From the NCBI RefSeq assembly GCF_030867095.1, contig NC_081836.1, forward strand, positions 30,268,338-30,332,337: DNA of 64,000 bases. The letters are read 5' to 3'. The notes under the pieces are model-generated. The model was not told the DNA's origin, did no database searches, and saw only the letters and a program-made list of their open reading frames with translations. The position numbers and the translations under genes were made by a program. This DNA is from Alligator mississippiensis (taxonomy: Eukaryota; Chordata; Crocodylia; Alligatoridae). The stretch's first letter is position 1, and each line of letters opens with the position of its first letter. Below are positions 46,370 to 56,375 of the stretch, one piece after another.

Positions 46370-48177
46370 GCAGCAAGAAGTCAGGGATTTTTAAGAGACA
46401 TTAAACTGGAAATTGTTTTGTGCCATTTAACATTACAACAATGTAGTTGTAGTAAATTTATGCATAAAGGTTTGATGGGCAGGAAGTATTTTCCATTAAG
46501 GAGGATTCTTCATTAGCAGAGCCACACTTGTTTTGACCTGCTCTGACACAAAAAGCTGGGAGTGCTTGCACCACAAGGCAATGCTACAGGTATAGGAGAG
46601 ATGCTAACTTATTAGGCCATCAACATCCTGCACACAACCTGAGGGGTGTCTCTCTCACACACATACACAAGCTCATTTTAACTGACATCTAATATTACTC
46701 AGACTGTCCTTATAGTACAATACTTTCCCATATTTTATACCAGTAGGTTTTTCTATACAGCACAGGGGTCTATATAGCATCCATGCCGTCAACCACCTTA
46801 CCTCACCCTACCTGGCTACAGGATAAGCACAAGCACAATATTGGAGCAGGAATGGTTTCTCACTGTAAGGCCTCACACAATTTCCCTACACATGAATTGT
46901 TGTTTCCAGAATGACTTCCATTCTGCTCATGGACCTTTCCCCAGGAATGTTTTAATGAAGCAACTCTCCTGGCAAAAGGCGGTTCAGCTGAAAACTCTGC
47001 AAACGCAAATGGCAAATGATTAAACAACAAAAATGTCCACTAGGAAGCTTTATGCTCATGTATGGGGTGTTGCTGGTTGGAGAAGAAAGCTAAGCCAGCC
47101 CATTACACAAACCAACCCACACAGCTGCTAGAGCACAATGTGCAAGGATTTACAGGATCAAAACACCTGCAGGCTGGCAATTTTTTTGCTAAAGAAATTC
47201 AGCTAATTCCAAAATGTAACTAGATCCCAGGAGTTTGCAATCCATTTACAGACAACCCAAGAGGAAAGAGGGAAAAGTTAACAGGCAGAGCATTTCCTAA
47301 AAGTTGATCCACTCTGCTTATTCCTGGGTTCTTTGAGTTCTATGTTAATAGATCTTTTTTGAACAGTTATTGGCTTTAAGGCACATTCACCTTAGAGGCT
47401 GCAAATCTAGACTCAAGAAACAAGATTGATTTCTGCTCCTTGCTTTATAATTTCTGGCGCTCAACTGCATGCCATGTTATTTTCAGATTGGCTTTCAAGG
47501 GGTCATGGTACTCCTAGTCTTACAGAGGACTTTGTATATTACGGCTTTCTTCAGAAGACCAAGGCAAGATATTGCCATGTGGCTGAAAACCTCCCTGAAG
47601 ACATTTTAAATCATTTACAACTATAACTACTTCAGCAGACTTTGCTGCAACTATCTTTTTAACTGCGGGCTACTGGGCTATTGGATCATTCATTAGCTAT
47701 CTCTCCTGAAGAGCCCTAAACTGAAGGTTGCAACCTAGCTCAAAAAAACCTGTTCCTGACAGTCAGTCTCTGTTGTGTTTCCTGAACCACAGTTTTCCAA
47801 GTTAGAGACGGGGATTGAAAAGGCAAGTTAAGTGATCAAAGCCTCAAGCAGCCCCTGATTTAAATTCTGGAAGGTTGAAGTGACAGCATAGGAGATATTA
47901 CCTTGTTGTAGTCATATGTGACCAAAGGATTGAGAATATCACTTTAAGGATGCTACTAAGCTATTTATCGGCATGGGGCACTGAAGCTAGAGGACTCCAG
48001 GAGCCAGCACCTTGGGGCACAGAGGTGTTGCACCAAAGGACTCGCCGAAATCTGACTGTCAGTCTGTTGTTCCCATGACCTTCCCACCAGTGTAGTATCT
48101 GAGCACCTCACAGTCATAAATGTATTTATCTGAACAGTATCCCTTCAGGGTAAAGCATTTGCACACAACTCCTGATA

Positions 48178-48212
48178 TTGTCCCCATTCTGCAGATGGGG
48201 AACTGAGGTGCT
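48178..48212 (-). repeat. Short MIR-like fragment, inverse
   Basis: TTGTCCCCATTCTGCAGATGGGGAACTGAGG is the complement of the MIR stretch CCTCAGTTTCC...TGTAAAATGGGG. Short, so tentative. Confidence 0.45.
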
Positions 48213-48536
48213 GGGGGGTGCCTATACATGAGCGCAGAGGCCGTTCCAATGTGCTGGAATCCCAGGGTGTCAGAGCAGACTTAATTAATCGAGTCTGCCG
48301 GACCGTGGCACTTGCCGTGCCCCAGTAGCCTCCTGCATCTTGTGTATCAGAGTCCCTGTGCTTAAAAATGGTGGCAGGGGCACTTGAACTAAAGCTCATT
48401 GAATGCCTTAATTACAGCATATCGGAACAGCCTCGCTGTACGTCGATAGCCATCTGTTTCCAAACTACAATGGCCCAGAGCATTTCAATCATTTGCTTAA
48501 AAGCTACCTGGGGTTCCTCCTACTGGCACAGCCAAT

Positions 48537-49130
48537 GTGACGGGCTGGCTGGCAGTGACTTAGCCCAGGGGTTTTGAAAGGGCAAAAGATGATTGGAGGA
48601 TTTGGGATTCCCTTTCCTCACCAATCTGGTAATGATTTGGCCCAGGGGTTTTGAAGGGGTAAAAGATGATTGGAGGACTTGGGATTCCTTTTCCTCACCA
48701 ATCAGGCCCCAGAGACTCACCCTCCGTGTCCCCTGACTGGCCTCTGGGGTCACCTGGAGGGGGATAAAAGGGGCAGCGCAGCTGAATCAAGGGAGACCAG
48801 CGAGGAACCACAAAGAAGGAGTTTCAAAGAGCTGGCAAGAGCTGAGCCAGCGGGGCAGGAGCAGTTGCCCCAGAAGAGCCTGAAGGAGTGGGACCTGCAG
48901 GCAGCAGTTGGACCCTCAGCAGCACGGCATGCGGCCGGCAGAAGAGACTCCTGCTGGGCTCCAGGATCCCCTACGAGAGGCTGTGGCCAGCAGGAGAAGT
49001 TCTCCAGCTCCAGCAAGGATCTGAGCAGTGACCTGAGAGGTTCCCAGCTCTGCTTCCAGCTCCTCCAGCAAGAGGCCAGGCAGCTCGACATGAGGCTGGG
49101 GCTCCGGGAAGGTCAAGACCCCTAGCAGCT
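48537..49130 (+). mobile_element. Promoter-like retroelement segment with duplicated upstream block (possible LTR or leader, fossil)
   Basis: The segment begins TGTGACGGGCTGG. It has two copies of a block with a period of 77 bp (48555-48626 and 48632-48703; each with CCCAGGGGTTTTGAA, AAAAGATGATTGGAGGA and TTCCTCACCAATC). GGATAAAAGGGGC at 48762-48774 is a TATA-like box, followed by a GC-rich leader to about 49130. Duplicated U3 blocks before a TATA box are common in LTRs. A matching 3' end in CA and a target duplication were not found, so the right boundary is open and the family uncertain. A 151-codon frame at 48670-49125 is not recognised. Confidence 0.4.
48555..48703 (+). repeat. Two-copy tandem repeat, 77-bp period
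   Basis: The two units differ at few positions: TAGCCCAGGGGTTTTGAAAG/TGGCCCAGGGGTTTTGAAGG, then GATTGGAGGATTTGGGATTC/GATTGGAGGACTTGGGATTC. Each contains CCAAT in both flanking contexts, which could act as a duplicated upstream element. Confidence 0.85.
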
Positions 49131-49140
49131 TGGTGCAGTG

Positions 49141-49207
49141 CTACCAGTGGTGGCTGTGTGGCAGTGTTTCTGCCTACCATGTAGGAGATCTGAGTTCAAG
49201 TCTCAGC
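49141..49207 (+). repeat. tRNA-like SINE head (A and B box like)
   Basis: TGTGGCAGTGTTTCTGCC resembles an A box and GAGTTCAAGTCTC a B box, about 35 bases apart, with TACCATGTAGG in the anticodon position. It does not fold into a full cloverleaf by eye, so it is probably a tRNA-derived SINE relic, not a tRNA gene. Confidence 0.4.
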
Positions 49208-49473
49208 GGGGGTGACTTGAGGTGAGTGAGCTAACAAGAAGCAAGTCTTCTTGCAGTGGAAAGGTGCCATTGTGCTTTCCCTCATTAAAAGGTATACGGG
49301 TAAGTCCCCAGTGGTGGTCTGGCTCTGCTCTATAGGAGGAAGAGAGTCCCTACACCTCCCACAGCACTTGTGCACCTGCTTTGATCTTTTCAGTTGGAGA
49401 GGGGGTACCTCTTGGAGTACCACCCAGGTTACAAATCGCTATTATGAAGTGACTTGGCTTACAGGGACTAGAA

Positions 49474-50310
49474 CAGGGGTGGGCAAAATGCGAGATGGAT
49501 CTGGCTGGTGGCTGGACTCCATTTCCCAGCAGCCCCTGCCTGGGTGGTTGGGGCTGGCTTCCATGGAGACCCTAACAACTGCTATGCTGTGCAAGGCCAG
49601 GGTTTCTGTGGAGACCGGCTCCAGCAGCACTGGCAGGGCATGGAGCTGCTTTGGAGCTCACAGCAATGACAGGGTGGTCCAAAGCCACGGCACAGCTGTG
49701 GTCTGCAGCCTGCATACCCCAGGCAGAGATGTCCAGACAGCAGATTGTGGCTCTGTCTTGGCTCCTTGCAGCAGTGACAGAGTGGTCCGGAGCTGGGGCA
49801 GAGCTGCCTGCATGTCTCTGCCCGGAGCATGCAGGTTGTAGATCACAGCTCTGCCCTGGCTCTGGACCATGCTGTCACCACCATAAGATCCGGGCCCGGC
49901 TCCTGAGCAGGTCCCTGCCCTAGTGCGCACCCTACCAGCAGGGGCGGTGCTAGATAGGGGCTTGCGGGGCTATAGCCACCCCAAAATTCCCCATATCTCC
50001 CTGTAGCCACTCCTCACAGCAGCACTGCTGCTGCCCACCCTGCACAGGCATCAGCAGCTGAGCCCGCTCCACTCCTGCCTGTAGCACAGCCCTCCCCTCA
50101 GCCCCCCCACCAGAAAGAGGCTGCACCACTGCTGCCTGCCAGTACTGCTGGGGCCAGTCTCCATGAAAACCTTGGCCTGGGGTTCTCACAGTTCAGCTGC
50201 TGCCAGGGTCTCCATGAAAACCAGCCCCAGCCATGCAGGGAGGGGCTGCTGGGAAATGGAGTTCACTGCTGGTCAGATCTGGCCCACAGGCCGAACTTTG
50301 CCCATCCCTG
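49474..50310. mobile_element. hAT non-autonomous transposon, 837 bp (CAGGGGTGGGC termini)
   Basis: Ends CAGGGGTGGGCAAAATGCG and CCGAACTTTGCCCATCCCTG are inverted. Flanks GACTAGAA (49466-49473) and GACGAGAA (50311-50318) are an 8-bp duplication with one mismatch. Both halves share GACTCCATTTCCCAGCAGCCCCT and GGCTGG-TTCATGGAGACC inverted, so the arms extend about 130 bp. The middle (49650-50150) is GC-rich, with units such as CAGCAGTGACAG-GTGGTCC repeated three times, and at 49938 a GGGGCGGTGCTAGATAGGGG motif that may start a nested repeat. No transposase. Confidence 0.85.
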
Positions 50311-50369
50311 GACGAGAATAACAGCATCAGTTGACCTGTTACAGTACTTTTGTCTTCAGAAGACTGCAT

Positions 50370-51345
50370 CTAAATCCAACATCACCTTAAAATTGCAAGT
50401 GCTGCCTTCAGACGCCTGAGGAAATGGGCGTTCAAAGATCGTGACATCAGATCAGAAACCAAGCTCACGGTTTATCAAACAATTGTGATCCCCACCTTAC
50501 TGTATGGAGCCGAGATATGGACAACATACAGGAGACACCTCAAGCAGCTGGAGAAGCACCATCAATACTGCCTGCGGAAGATCCTTCGAATCCAGTAGGA
50601 AGACAGATGCACCAACATTAGCATTCTCTTGCAAGTAAACACCACGAGAAGTGAGGCAACGTTCATCTAATGTCAACCTCTCTGGGCCAGCCACGTCATC
50701 TGGATGTCTGGCTCCAGACTCCTGAAGCAAGTTTTATTTTCCCAGCTCAGTCAAGGCATACACTCAAGAGGAGGGCAGAAAAAGTGCTTCAAGGATGTCC
50801 AAGGCCAACCTGAAAAAATGTAACATCAACATCAATCCATAGGAGCATGAACCACTGGTGCCTCCCAAGATGGGGTTGGGGAGGGGGACAGACACCATGG
50901 CAGTGAGCGGGGACTGCCCACAGCCGCTGCTGCCAGTGTTGGAGGCAGGAGGGGAGGTCATGAGCAGTGAGCAGGGACCGCCCGCAGACACCAGCAGCTT
51001 CATCAGCAGCAAGGGGGGGCGAGTATGAGCGGCAGCCACCCATAGAAGCTGGCGGCAGCCAATCTTGTGGGGGCACATGCCCCTCCTACACATCGCCTAT
51101 GCATGGGAGACTATCACCCAGAACCACCCCAAATAGAGGAAGAGTCTGCTGCAAGGATCTCAGTACTTTGAAACCTTACGACAACAACAGAAGATGGAAA
51201 AGCAGGAGCAGCAGAAACAGTGTGTCATGGACCAAATCAAGAAATCCAGAAACACCCACCCAGCACAGAAGCATGTGCCTGGGTTGCAACATAGTCTATT
51301 GATCCTGGATCAGCCTTATCAACCATCTTCGGACACACAGATAAA
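50370..51345 (+). mobile_element. Non-CR1 LINE, reverse transcriptase C-terminal region, interrupted by an insertion
   Basis: The first part (50400-50849) encodes ASAAFRRLRKWAFKDRDIRS, then TKLTVYQTIVIPTLLYGAE and RRHLKQLEKHHQYCLRKIL, typical of the thumb and C-terminal region of a non-LTR reverse transcriptase unlike CR1. SQGIHSRGGQKKCFKDVQ follows. After a 256-bp insertion it resumes at 51106 with WETITQ..., LRQQQKMEKQEQQKQCV, ending near a degenerate zinc-finger-like region. Several stops are present (after RIQ near 50598, and near 50670). The clade was not resolved by eye. The right-edge fragment at 63755 belongs to the same type. Confidence 0.75.
50850..51105. mobile_element. 256-bp insertion inside the LINE fragment
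   Basis: The LINE reading ...NINP breaks at 50850 and resumes with WETITQN after 51105. GCATG occurs at 50845-50849 and at 51101-51105, a possible 5-bp target duplication. The insert is GC-rich, with the ends AACCACTGGTGCC and CGCCTATGCATG, and contains a repeated ATG-AGCAGTGAGCAGGGACCGCCC/CAGTGAGCGGGGACTGCCC unit. Family unknown. Confidence 0.6.
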
Positions 51346-52290
51346 GCAATCATGGATGACAATCATGTCTCTGGGAGCTTATGACAGCAGAATGACATGA
51401 GGAGCCGGGATGGGACTGCAGCAGGACTGGAGCCAACAAGCTCCCTTTTGCAAGGCGCAGGAGTTGCACAGGAGCAGAATTTTAGCAAATGTAACCCTGG
51501 GTGAGCACAATCGCCATGGCTCATTAAGTCAGAAGGGGAAGGATTTACCTCATCATTACTCTTCTTCCGGAGGCAGGAAACCTGACATCCAGAGACAGAG
51601 CTGGTCTTAGGGAAAATGGTGCCTGGGGCAAACTTGTATTGTGGCACCCCTCCCCTCCAGGTAGCAGTTACTGGCCTAACTGGTGTTCTTGTTTAAAGAC
51701 ACATTACTGGGATCACTGACCGACACTCAACTGGCCAGGCTTCATCCCTGATGTTGGAAGCCATGCAAGCACCTAACCATGTGTGTCATATGTCATTGCA
51801 CACTTGTGTATGGGAAGGAAAGCACACTCAAGCAGGTAGCTAGGAAGAAAGGTGCTCAGAGCCTTTCCCCTCTAGCTGAGGACCCCAAAGTAGCAGTCTC
51901 TTACTACTGCTCATTTTAACTCCCTCATGTATGAGTCAGGGGTATCCTCAGGGGCTGAGGATGGTAGATCAGTCAGCACTAAGATAGTAATTAATCCTTT
52001 AAAAACGCTATTAAGGGCTTTCCTGCAGAAGGAATAAGAAACTCTTTGTCCTCACTTCTTGGCCAACACTAATGGAGCAGCTACACTTACATGCATACAG
52101 GAAGGTACTATCCTGAGCAGACCAGCCATTCCCCATCAAGCTCTGACCCACATAGAGGGTCTCTCCAAGGCAAAAGGTAGGGTGAAAAGGGCTCCCCTCT
52201 CCTGTTTTCCTGTCTCACCACTGGCTGCTTGCTTCTCATTCCCATGGAGGCAGGGGGAACAAAGAGGATTTCCTATGGTTGTATTAAATT
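51346..52290. other. Intergenic interval without recognised genes
   Basis: No exon, RNA gene or clear repeat recognised between the two LINE fragments. Confidence 0.4.
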
Positions 52291-53780
52291 ATAGGAATTG
52301 GTCAGTGTTATAGCAGAGCCACTGGCATGGCTGTTCAAGCACTCATGGTGCTCCAATCAGGTCCCAGAGGACTGGAAAGGGGCCAACGTGGTTCCTATTT
52401 TCAAGAAGGGCAGCAGGGAGGAACCGGGAAACTATAGGCCAGTTAATCTCACCTCTATCCTTGGGAAAACTCTGGAAAAAATCATTAAGGATCACATTTG
52501 TGGGAGCCCAGCAGGGGAAATAATGCTGAAAGGAAATCAGCATGGATTCATTAGAGGTAGATCCTGCCTTACTAGCCTTTTTTTTTATGACCAGATCACA
52601 AAATGCTTAGACTCAGGAGTCAAGGTAGATGTCATCTACCTAGACTTTAAGAAGGCCTTCAATATGGTATCTCATTCTGTTCTCCTAAATAAACTGACAC
52701 GCTGTAATGTAAATGATTACATGGCCAGGTGGGTGGCAAATTGGCTTAGGGGTTGCATCCAGAGAGTGGTGGTGGATGGGTCGATATTGACCTGGAAAGA
52801 TGTGGGCAGTGGAGTCCCGCAAGGCTCGGGCCTTGGACCGGTGCTATTCAATGTTTTCATCAGTGACTTGGACAAGGAGAGCACCCTGTTCAAATTCACA
52901 GATGATACCAAATTATGGGGCAAAGTTAACACACTAGAGGGTAGGGAATGGATCCAGGCGGATCTGGACAGGTTGGAAAAGTGGGCAGAATGAAATAGGA
53001 TGCAGTTCAACAAAGAGAAGTGCAAAGTGCTGCACTGGGGCAAAAAGAATCACCAACACACTTACAGGCTGGGGGATGACCTTCTCAGCAGCACAGTAGC
53101 GGGAAGGGATCTTGGAGTCATAGTTGACTCCAAGATGAACATGAGTCATCAATGTGATAAAGTGATCAACAAGGTTAACTGCACTTTATCATGCATTAGC
53201 AGATGCATGATGAACAGGTTCAGGGAGGTGATGCTTCCCCTGCATGTGGCACTGGTCAGGCCACAGTTGGAGTACTGCGTGCAGTTTTGGGTGCCGCACT
53301 TTAAAGGGATGCGGAGAATCTTGAGAGGGTTCAGAGGAGGCCACTCGTATGTCGAGAGGCCTGCAGGCAAGGACCTACGAGGAGAGACTGAGGGACCTAG
53401 ATCTCTTCAGCCTTCGCAAGAGCAGGCTGAGAGGTGATCTTGTGGCTGCCTATAAATTCATCAAGGGAGGGCAGCAGGGAATAGGAGATACTCTATTTAC
53501 TAGGGCACCCCCGGGAGTAACTAGGAACAATGGCCACAAATTGATGGAGATCAGATTTAGGATGGACGTTAGAAAGAACTTCTTCACAGTAAGGGTTGCC
53601 AGAATCTGGAATGGGCTTCCAAGGGAGGTGGTGCTCTCCCCAACCTTGGGGGTCTTCAAGAGGAGATTGGACAAGCACCTAGCTGGGGTTGTCTGACCCC
53701 AGCACTCTTTCCTGCCCAGGGCAGAGGGTCAGACTCGATGACCTACTGCCCTTCCGACCCTAACATCTATGAATCTATAA
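52291..53780 (+). mobile_element. CR1 LINE, 5'-truncated, reverse transcriptase largely readable
   Basis: Begins within ORF2 at [14 protein letters not shown] and reads open for 231 codons to about 52990 through [51 protein letters not shown] and [20 protein letters not shown]. The catalytic block reads FTDDTKLWG, with Thr for the usual Ala before the two Asp. A stop replaces an Arg codon after WAE at 52993. The next stretch (53000-53300) continues in frame, then a small deletion near 53310 changes frame, and the C-terminus (53349-53696) is readable to HLAGVV and a stop. The 3' UTR ends CTAACATCTATGAATCTATAAA. About three breaks. Same subfamily as the copy at 43508-44467. Confidence 0.92.
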
Positions 53781-54376
53781 ATCCGAACCAATTTAATCAG
53801 CATAGTTGGGATGAACCACCAGGGGCCCATGTTTCAGAGAAGGATATAAACCAGCATCCTGAACAGAATACATGTCTAGATATCAGAACCTCTCATCTGC
53901 AGGTATCATCTTGTCCAGGGCTTCAATACCACTTTGTTATTATTCTCAGTTGATACAAAGGATGACTTGATGTGTACTAGCAGAGAACAGGACTTTGTGA
54001 CCCAGGAGGTATTTCCACTCCTACGTGCTTTTTCTCACGCAGCAGCAGCAGCTTATATTAGGGACTGCTTGCTCAAGGCAGGTGCAGCTCATTGATTCTC
54101 CTGAGCCAGTGGTGGAGTTCTATTCTGACCTTGCAAGTGTTTTCGCCCCAGCAATTGCCTTGAATTAGTTTCTCTTGTGAAATGCGGAAGCTGTTGGATC
54201 CTTAATGAGGACTCTTCTAAAGGCACTAGGGTTTTTTTCCTCCCTAGTAAATTCTTGGCTTTCTAAGAAATGACCTCCCAGTGAGATATGTGCTCTGCCT
54301 GTTAAAATCGCTGTTGTTTTTAGAAACCACACGAGTCTTCATCCCACTAGATGCTAATGAGAGGCAAGAGCTTACA
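53781..54376. other. Intergenic interval without recognised genes
   Basis: Nothing recognised apart from a GCAGCAGCAGC run at 54040-54052. Confidence 0.4.
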
Positions 54377-54384
54377 ATCTAAAT

Positions 54385-54570
54385 CAGGGGTGGGCAAAAT
54401 GCAGCCCACGGGCTGGATGCAGCCTGCCAGGCCATTCTATCTGGCCCATGGGCCCCTAAATATTAATTTTATAAATTTTTTATCTGGCCCTGGCTGCCTG
54501 TCATGTGGCCCTCGATGGCTTGCCAAAACTCGGTAAGCGGCCCTCCACCCAAAATAATTGCCCGCCCCTG
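54385..54570. mobile_element. Short hAT MITE, 186 bp (CAGGGGTGGGC termini)
   Basis: Ends CAGGGGTGGGCAAAATGCAG and AATTGCCCGCCCCTG are inverted repeats. Flanks ATCTAAAT (54377-54384) and GTCTAAAT (54571-54578) form an 8-bp duplication with one mismatch. The left 17 bases equal those of the element at 49474, but the body (GGCCCATGGGCCCCTAAATA) is different and follows a widespread amniote hAT MITE plan. Confidence 0.9.
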
Positions 54571-54594
54571 GTCTAAATGCACAAAGGAAGCATT

Positions 54595-54715
54595 ACCATC
54601 TCAGGAGAGACAGGGGCAGGTTAAGTGACTTTCCCAAGGTCAGACAGTGCACCTATGACAGAATTAAGACTTGAACCCAGATTTCTCCAAACCACTGTAT
54701 TGACCAACAAGATGC
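54595..54715 (-). repeat. MIR-like SINE relic, inverse
   Basis: GGTTAAGTGACTTTCCCAAGGTCAGACAG, GACTTGAACCCAGATTTCTCC and CACTGTATTGACC are the complement of MIR from the B box to the GTGACCTTGGGCAAG core. A further inverse fragment with GGGAAACTGAGGCACAGAATGG lies at 54865-54900. Confidence 0.72.
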
Positions 54716-55313
54716 GTATCTCCTCGTTAAAGCCACTCAGCCACAGACTGGGCCAGGACTGGCCATGTTTCTCTCACAAGCCTCTGCCCAACCAGTAAAA
54801 TAATAAATACCCACAACAACCATTATGTCATTTGAGGATGCAAAGGTGGGTAAATATTAAACAAAATATAGCCAGGGAAACTGAGGCACAGAATGGTCAC
54901 AGATGTTGCAAGCAGTTGCCACTATGTTTGTGTGCACTCCATGGCACATGGGCTTGTTTAACCATGACAACCTGTGGATCTCACCACAGCACCAATTCAA
55001 GTTTGTACCTGTCCTGAAGATGTAAGCCCTCTATTCATTGTACCTAGCACCCTGGCATGCAGGTTCTGCTCCTAGCAACACAGGTGTTCTTGAAAAAAAG
55101 ATGTAGGCTAGCTAAATATACAACTACATGTAACTCTTACGGGCTGGGTCATTACTCCTGGTTTTGATGCCTGGGCCAGATGGAAGTTAATAGAAAGAAT
55201 TCCACTGGCTTCAGTCTGACACTACAAGTTACTGTCTGCCCTCCCCAGGGAACACAGCACCAGGCAGTGGGCAAGCGATATCAGTTCTGATCTGTCAGGC
55301 AGATGGACTGCCA

Positions 55314-55400
55314 GGCCCAGATCCTGCGCCTGTGTAAATCACTGGCCTTCCCTTCACTGCCAAAGAGCTATGACAATTTACACCAGCTGAGGATGTGGCC
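55314..55400. repeat. Ancient palindromic repeat (TTTACACCAGCTGAGGAT family)
   Basis: GGCCCAGATCCTGCGCCTGTGTAAATC at the left mirrors GACAATTTACACCAGCTGAGGATGTGGCC at the right. The consensus GGCCAGATCCTCAGCTGGTGTAAAT is one I recall as widespread and old in reptile and bird genomes. Diverged copy. Confidence 0.6.
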
Positions 55401-55639
55401 TGTTGCTCAGGACAGAGCCAAATCAAGGCTTTGATCATACTGGACAGTCCCAATGGGTGCTATATCCTCTGCATGAGGCAACAGGAAGTCCATTCACAGT
55501 TCACAAGCTGGCCTGCTCCTACTTGGATTGCGTTCTGTCGTAAATGGCCAAGTGGGCAGAACTCAATTCTTTTCCCTGCTTTGCTCAGCCCCTGGTTTAA
55601 CACACAGAGGCAGCAAGCCCAGCTGTGCCCTCAAGGGCC

Positions 55640-56375
55640 AGATCCAGATGCACAGGCATGTGTGGTTTGTGGAAATGCAAACCTCTTTGCGGCACCACAA
55701 ACTGCACATGTTGCAAGTTAAACCATGCCCCACACTGCTAATTTGCAGCGCTGGGGCAAAATTTGCTACCAGGATTTCCCAACAGCAAAAAAAAAAAAGC
55801 CCTGAGAAAAAAAGCCAAAAGCATGCCAAAGCGCTGTGTGTCAGGACAAACATGGAGATGGGGGAGCAGGTGGTGTGCACTGCAGAGCCTCTGTACTGAG
55901 GCACCCTGTGCCCTAGCCAGCCAGGCAGTGGCATGTGGAGACGGGGGAGCAGGCAGCTCAGCAGCAAATGGAGAGGGCTCTGCAGCAGAGCCCTCGCACT
56001 GGGACACAGAGACAGGGGAGCAACCAGCCCTAGGCTGGCTGCACCCTTGTCTCCACATGCTGAGGTATGGGGACTGCTGTGCAGCCCCCATGGTAAGGCA
56101 TGTGGAGCTCCCATGCTGAAGCACCCTGTGCCCCAGCCAGCCAGGGAGTGGCTGGCAGGGGTGCAGGGTGCCTCAAGATGGGGGAGCAGGCAGCCCTGGA
56201 CTGGCTGCTCTTCTGTGTGCATATCTCAGTGCAAGGGCTCCCCCACCCCCCCGCAGCACATGGAGCAGAGAGACAATGTGTCCTGTTGTAAACCGCATGA
56301 GCAGGGATGTGCACAAATGTGTGCTGCTACCATTAATATTTGTGCTGCTGCAAATGCACACCCCTGCTCGTGTGG
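55640..56375. repeat. GC-rich repeat with internal duplications and a terminal hairpin
   Basis: GCACCCTGTGCCC-AGCCAGCCAGG is present at 55901-55924 and 56121-56144, and GATGGGGGAGCAGG-type units occur four times between 55855 and 56190. The right part has the hairpin GAGCAGGGATGTGCACAAATGTGTGCTGCT against AGCAGCACAAAT...GTGTGCATTTGCAG, at 56298-56371. Overlapping frames of 120-220 codons on both strands are a by-product. Element type unknown. Confidence 0.45.

Larger units (their letters stand above)
46231..48536. other. Intergenic interval without recognised genes
   Basis: Holds the palindromic repeat at 46297-46369 and an inverse MIR-like fragment near 48178-48212. The rest is AT-rich and unassigned. 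Confidence 0.45.

Noticed and set aside
48670-49125. 151-codon frame in the promoter-like retroelement segment
   Set aside because: Glu/Gln/Ser-rich without a domain; lies in the GC-rich leader after the TATA-like box. Not supported as a gene.
49141-49207. Functional tRNA gene
   Set aside because: A and B box-like motifs are present, but no full cloverleaf or T-run terminator is seen; a SINE relic is more likely.
55563-56222. 219-codon minus-strand frame in GC-rich repeats
   Set aside because: Overlaps equally long frames on the other strand and repeats in step with the underlying DNA duplication.
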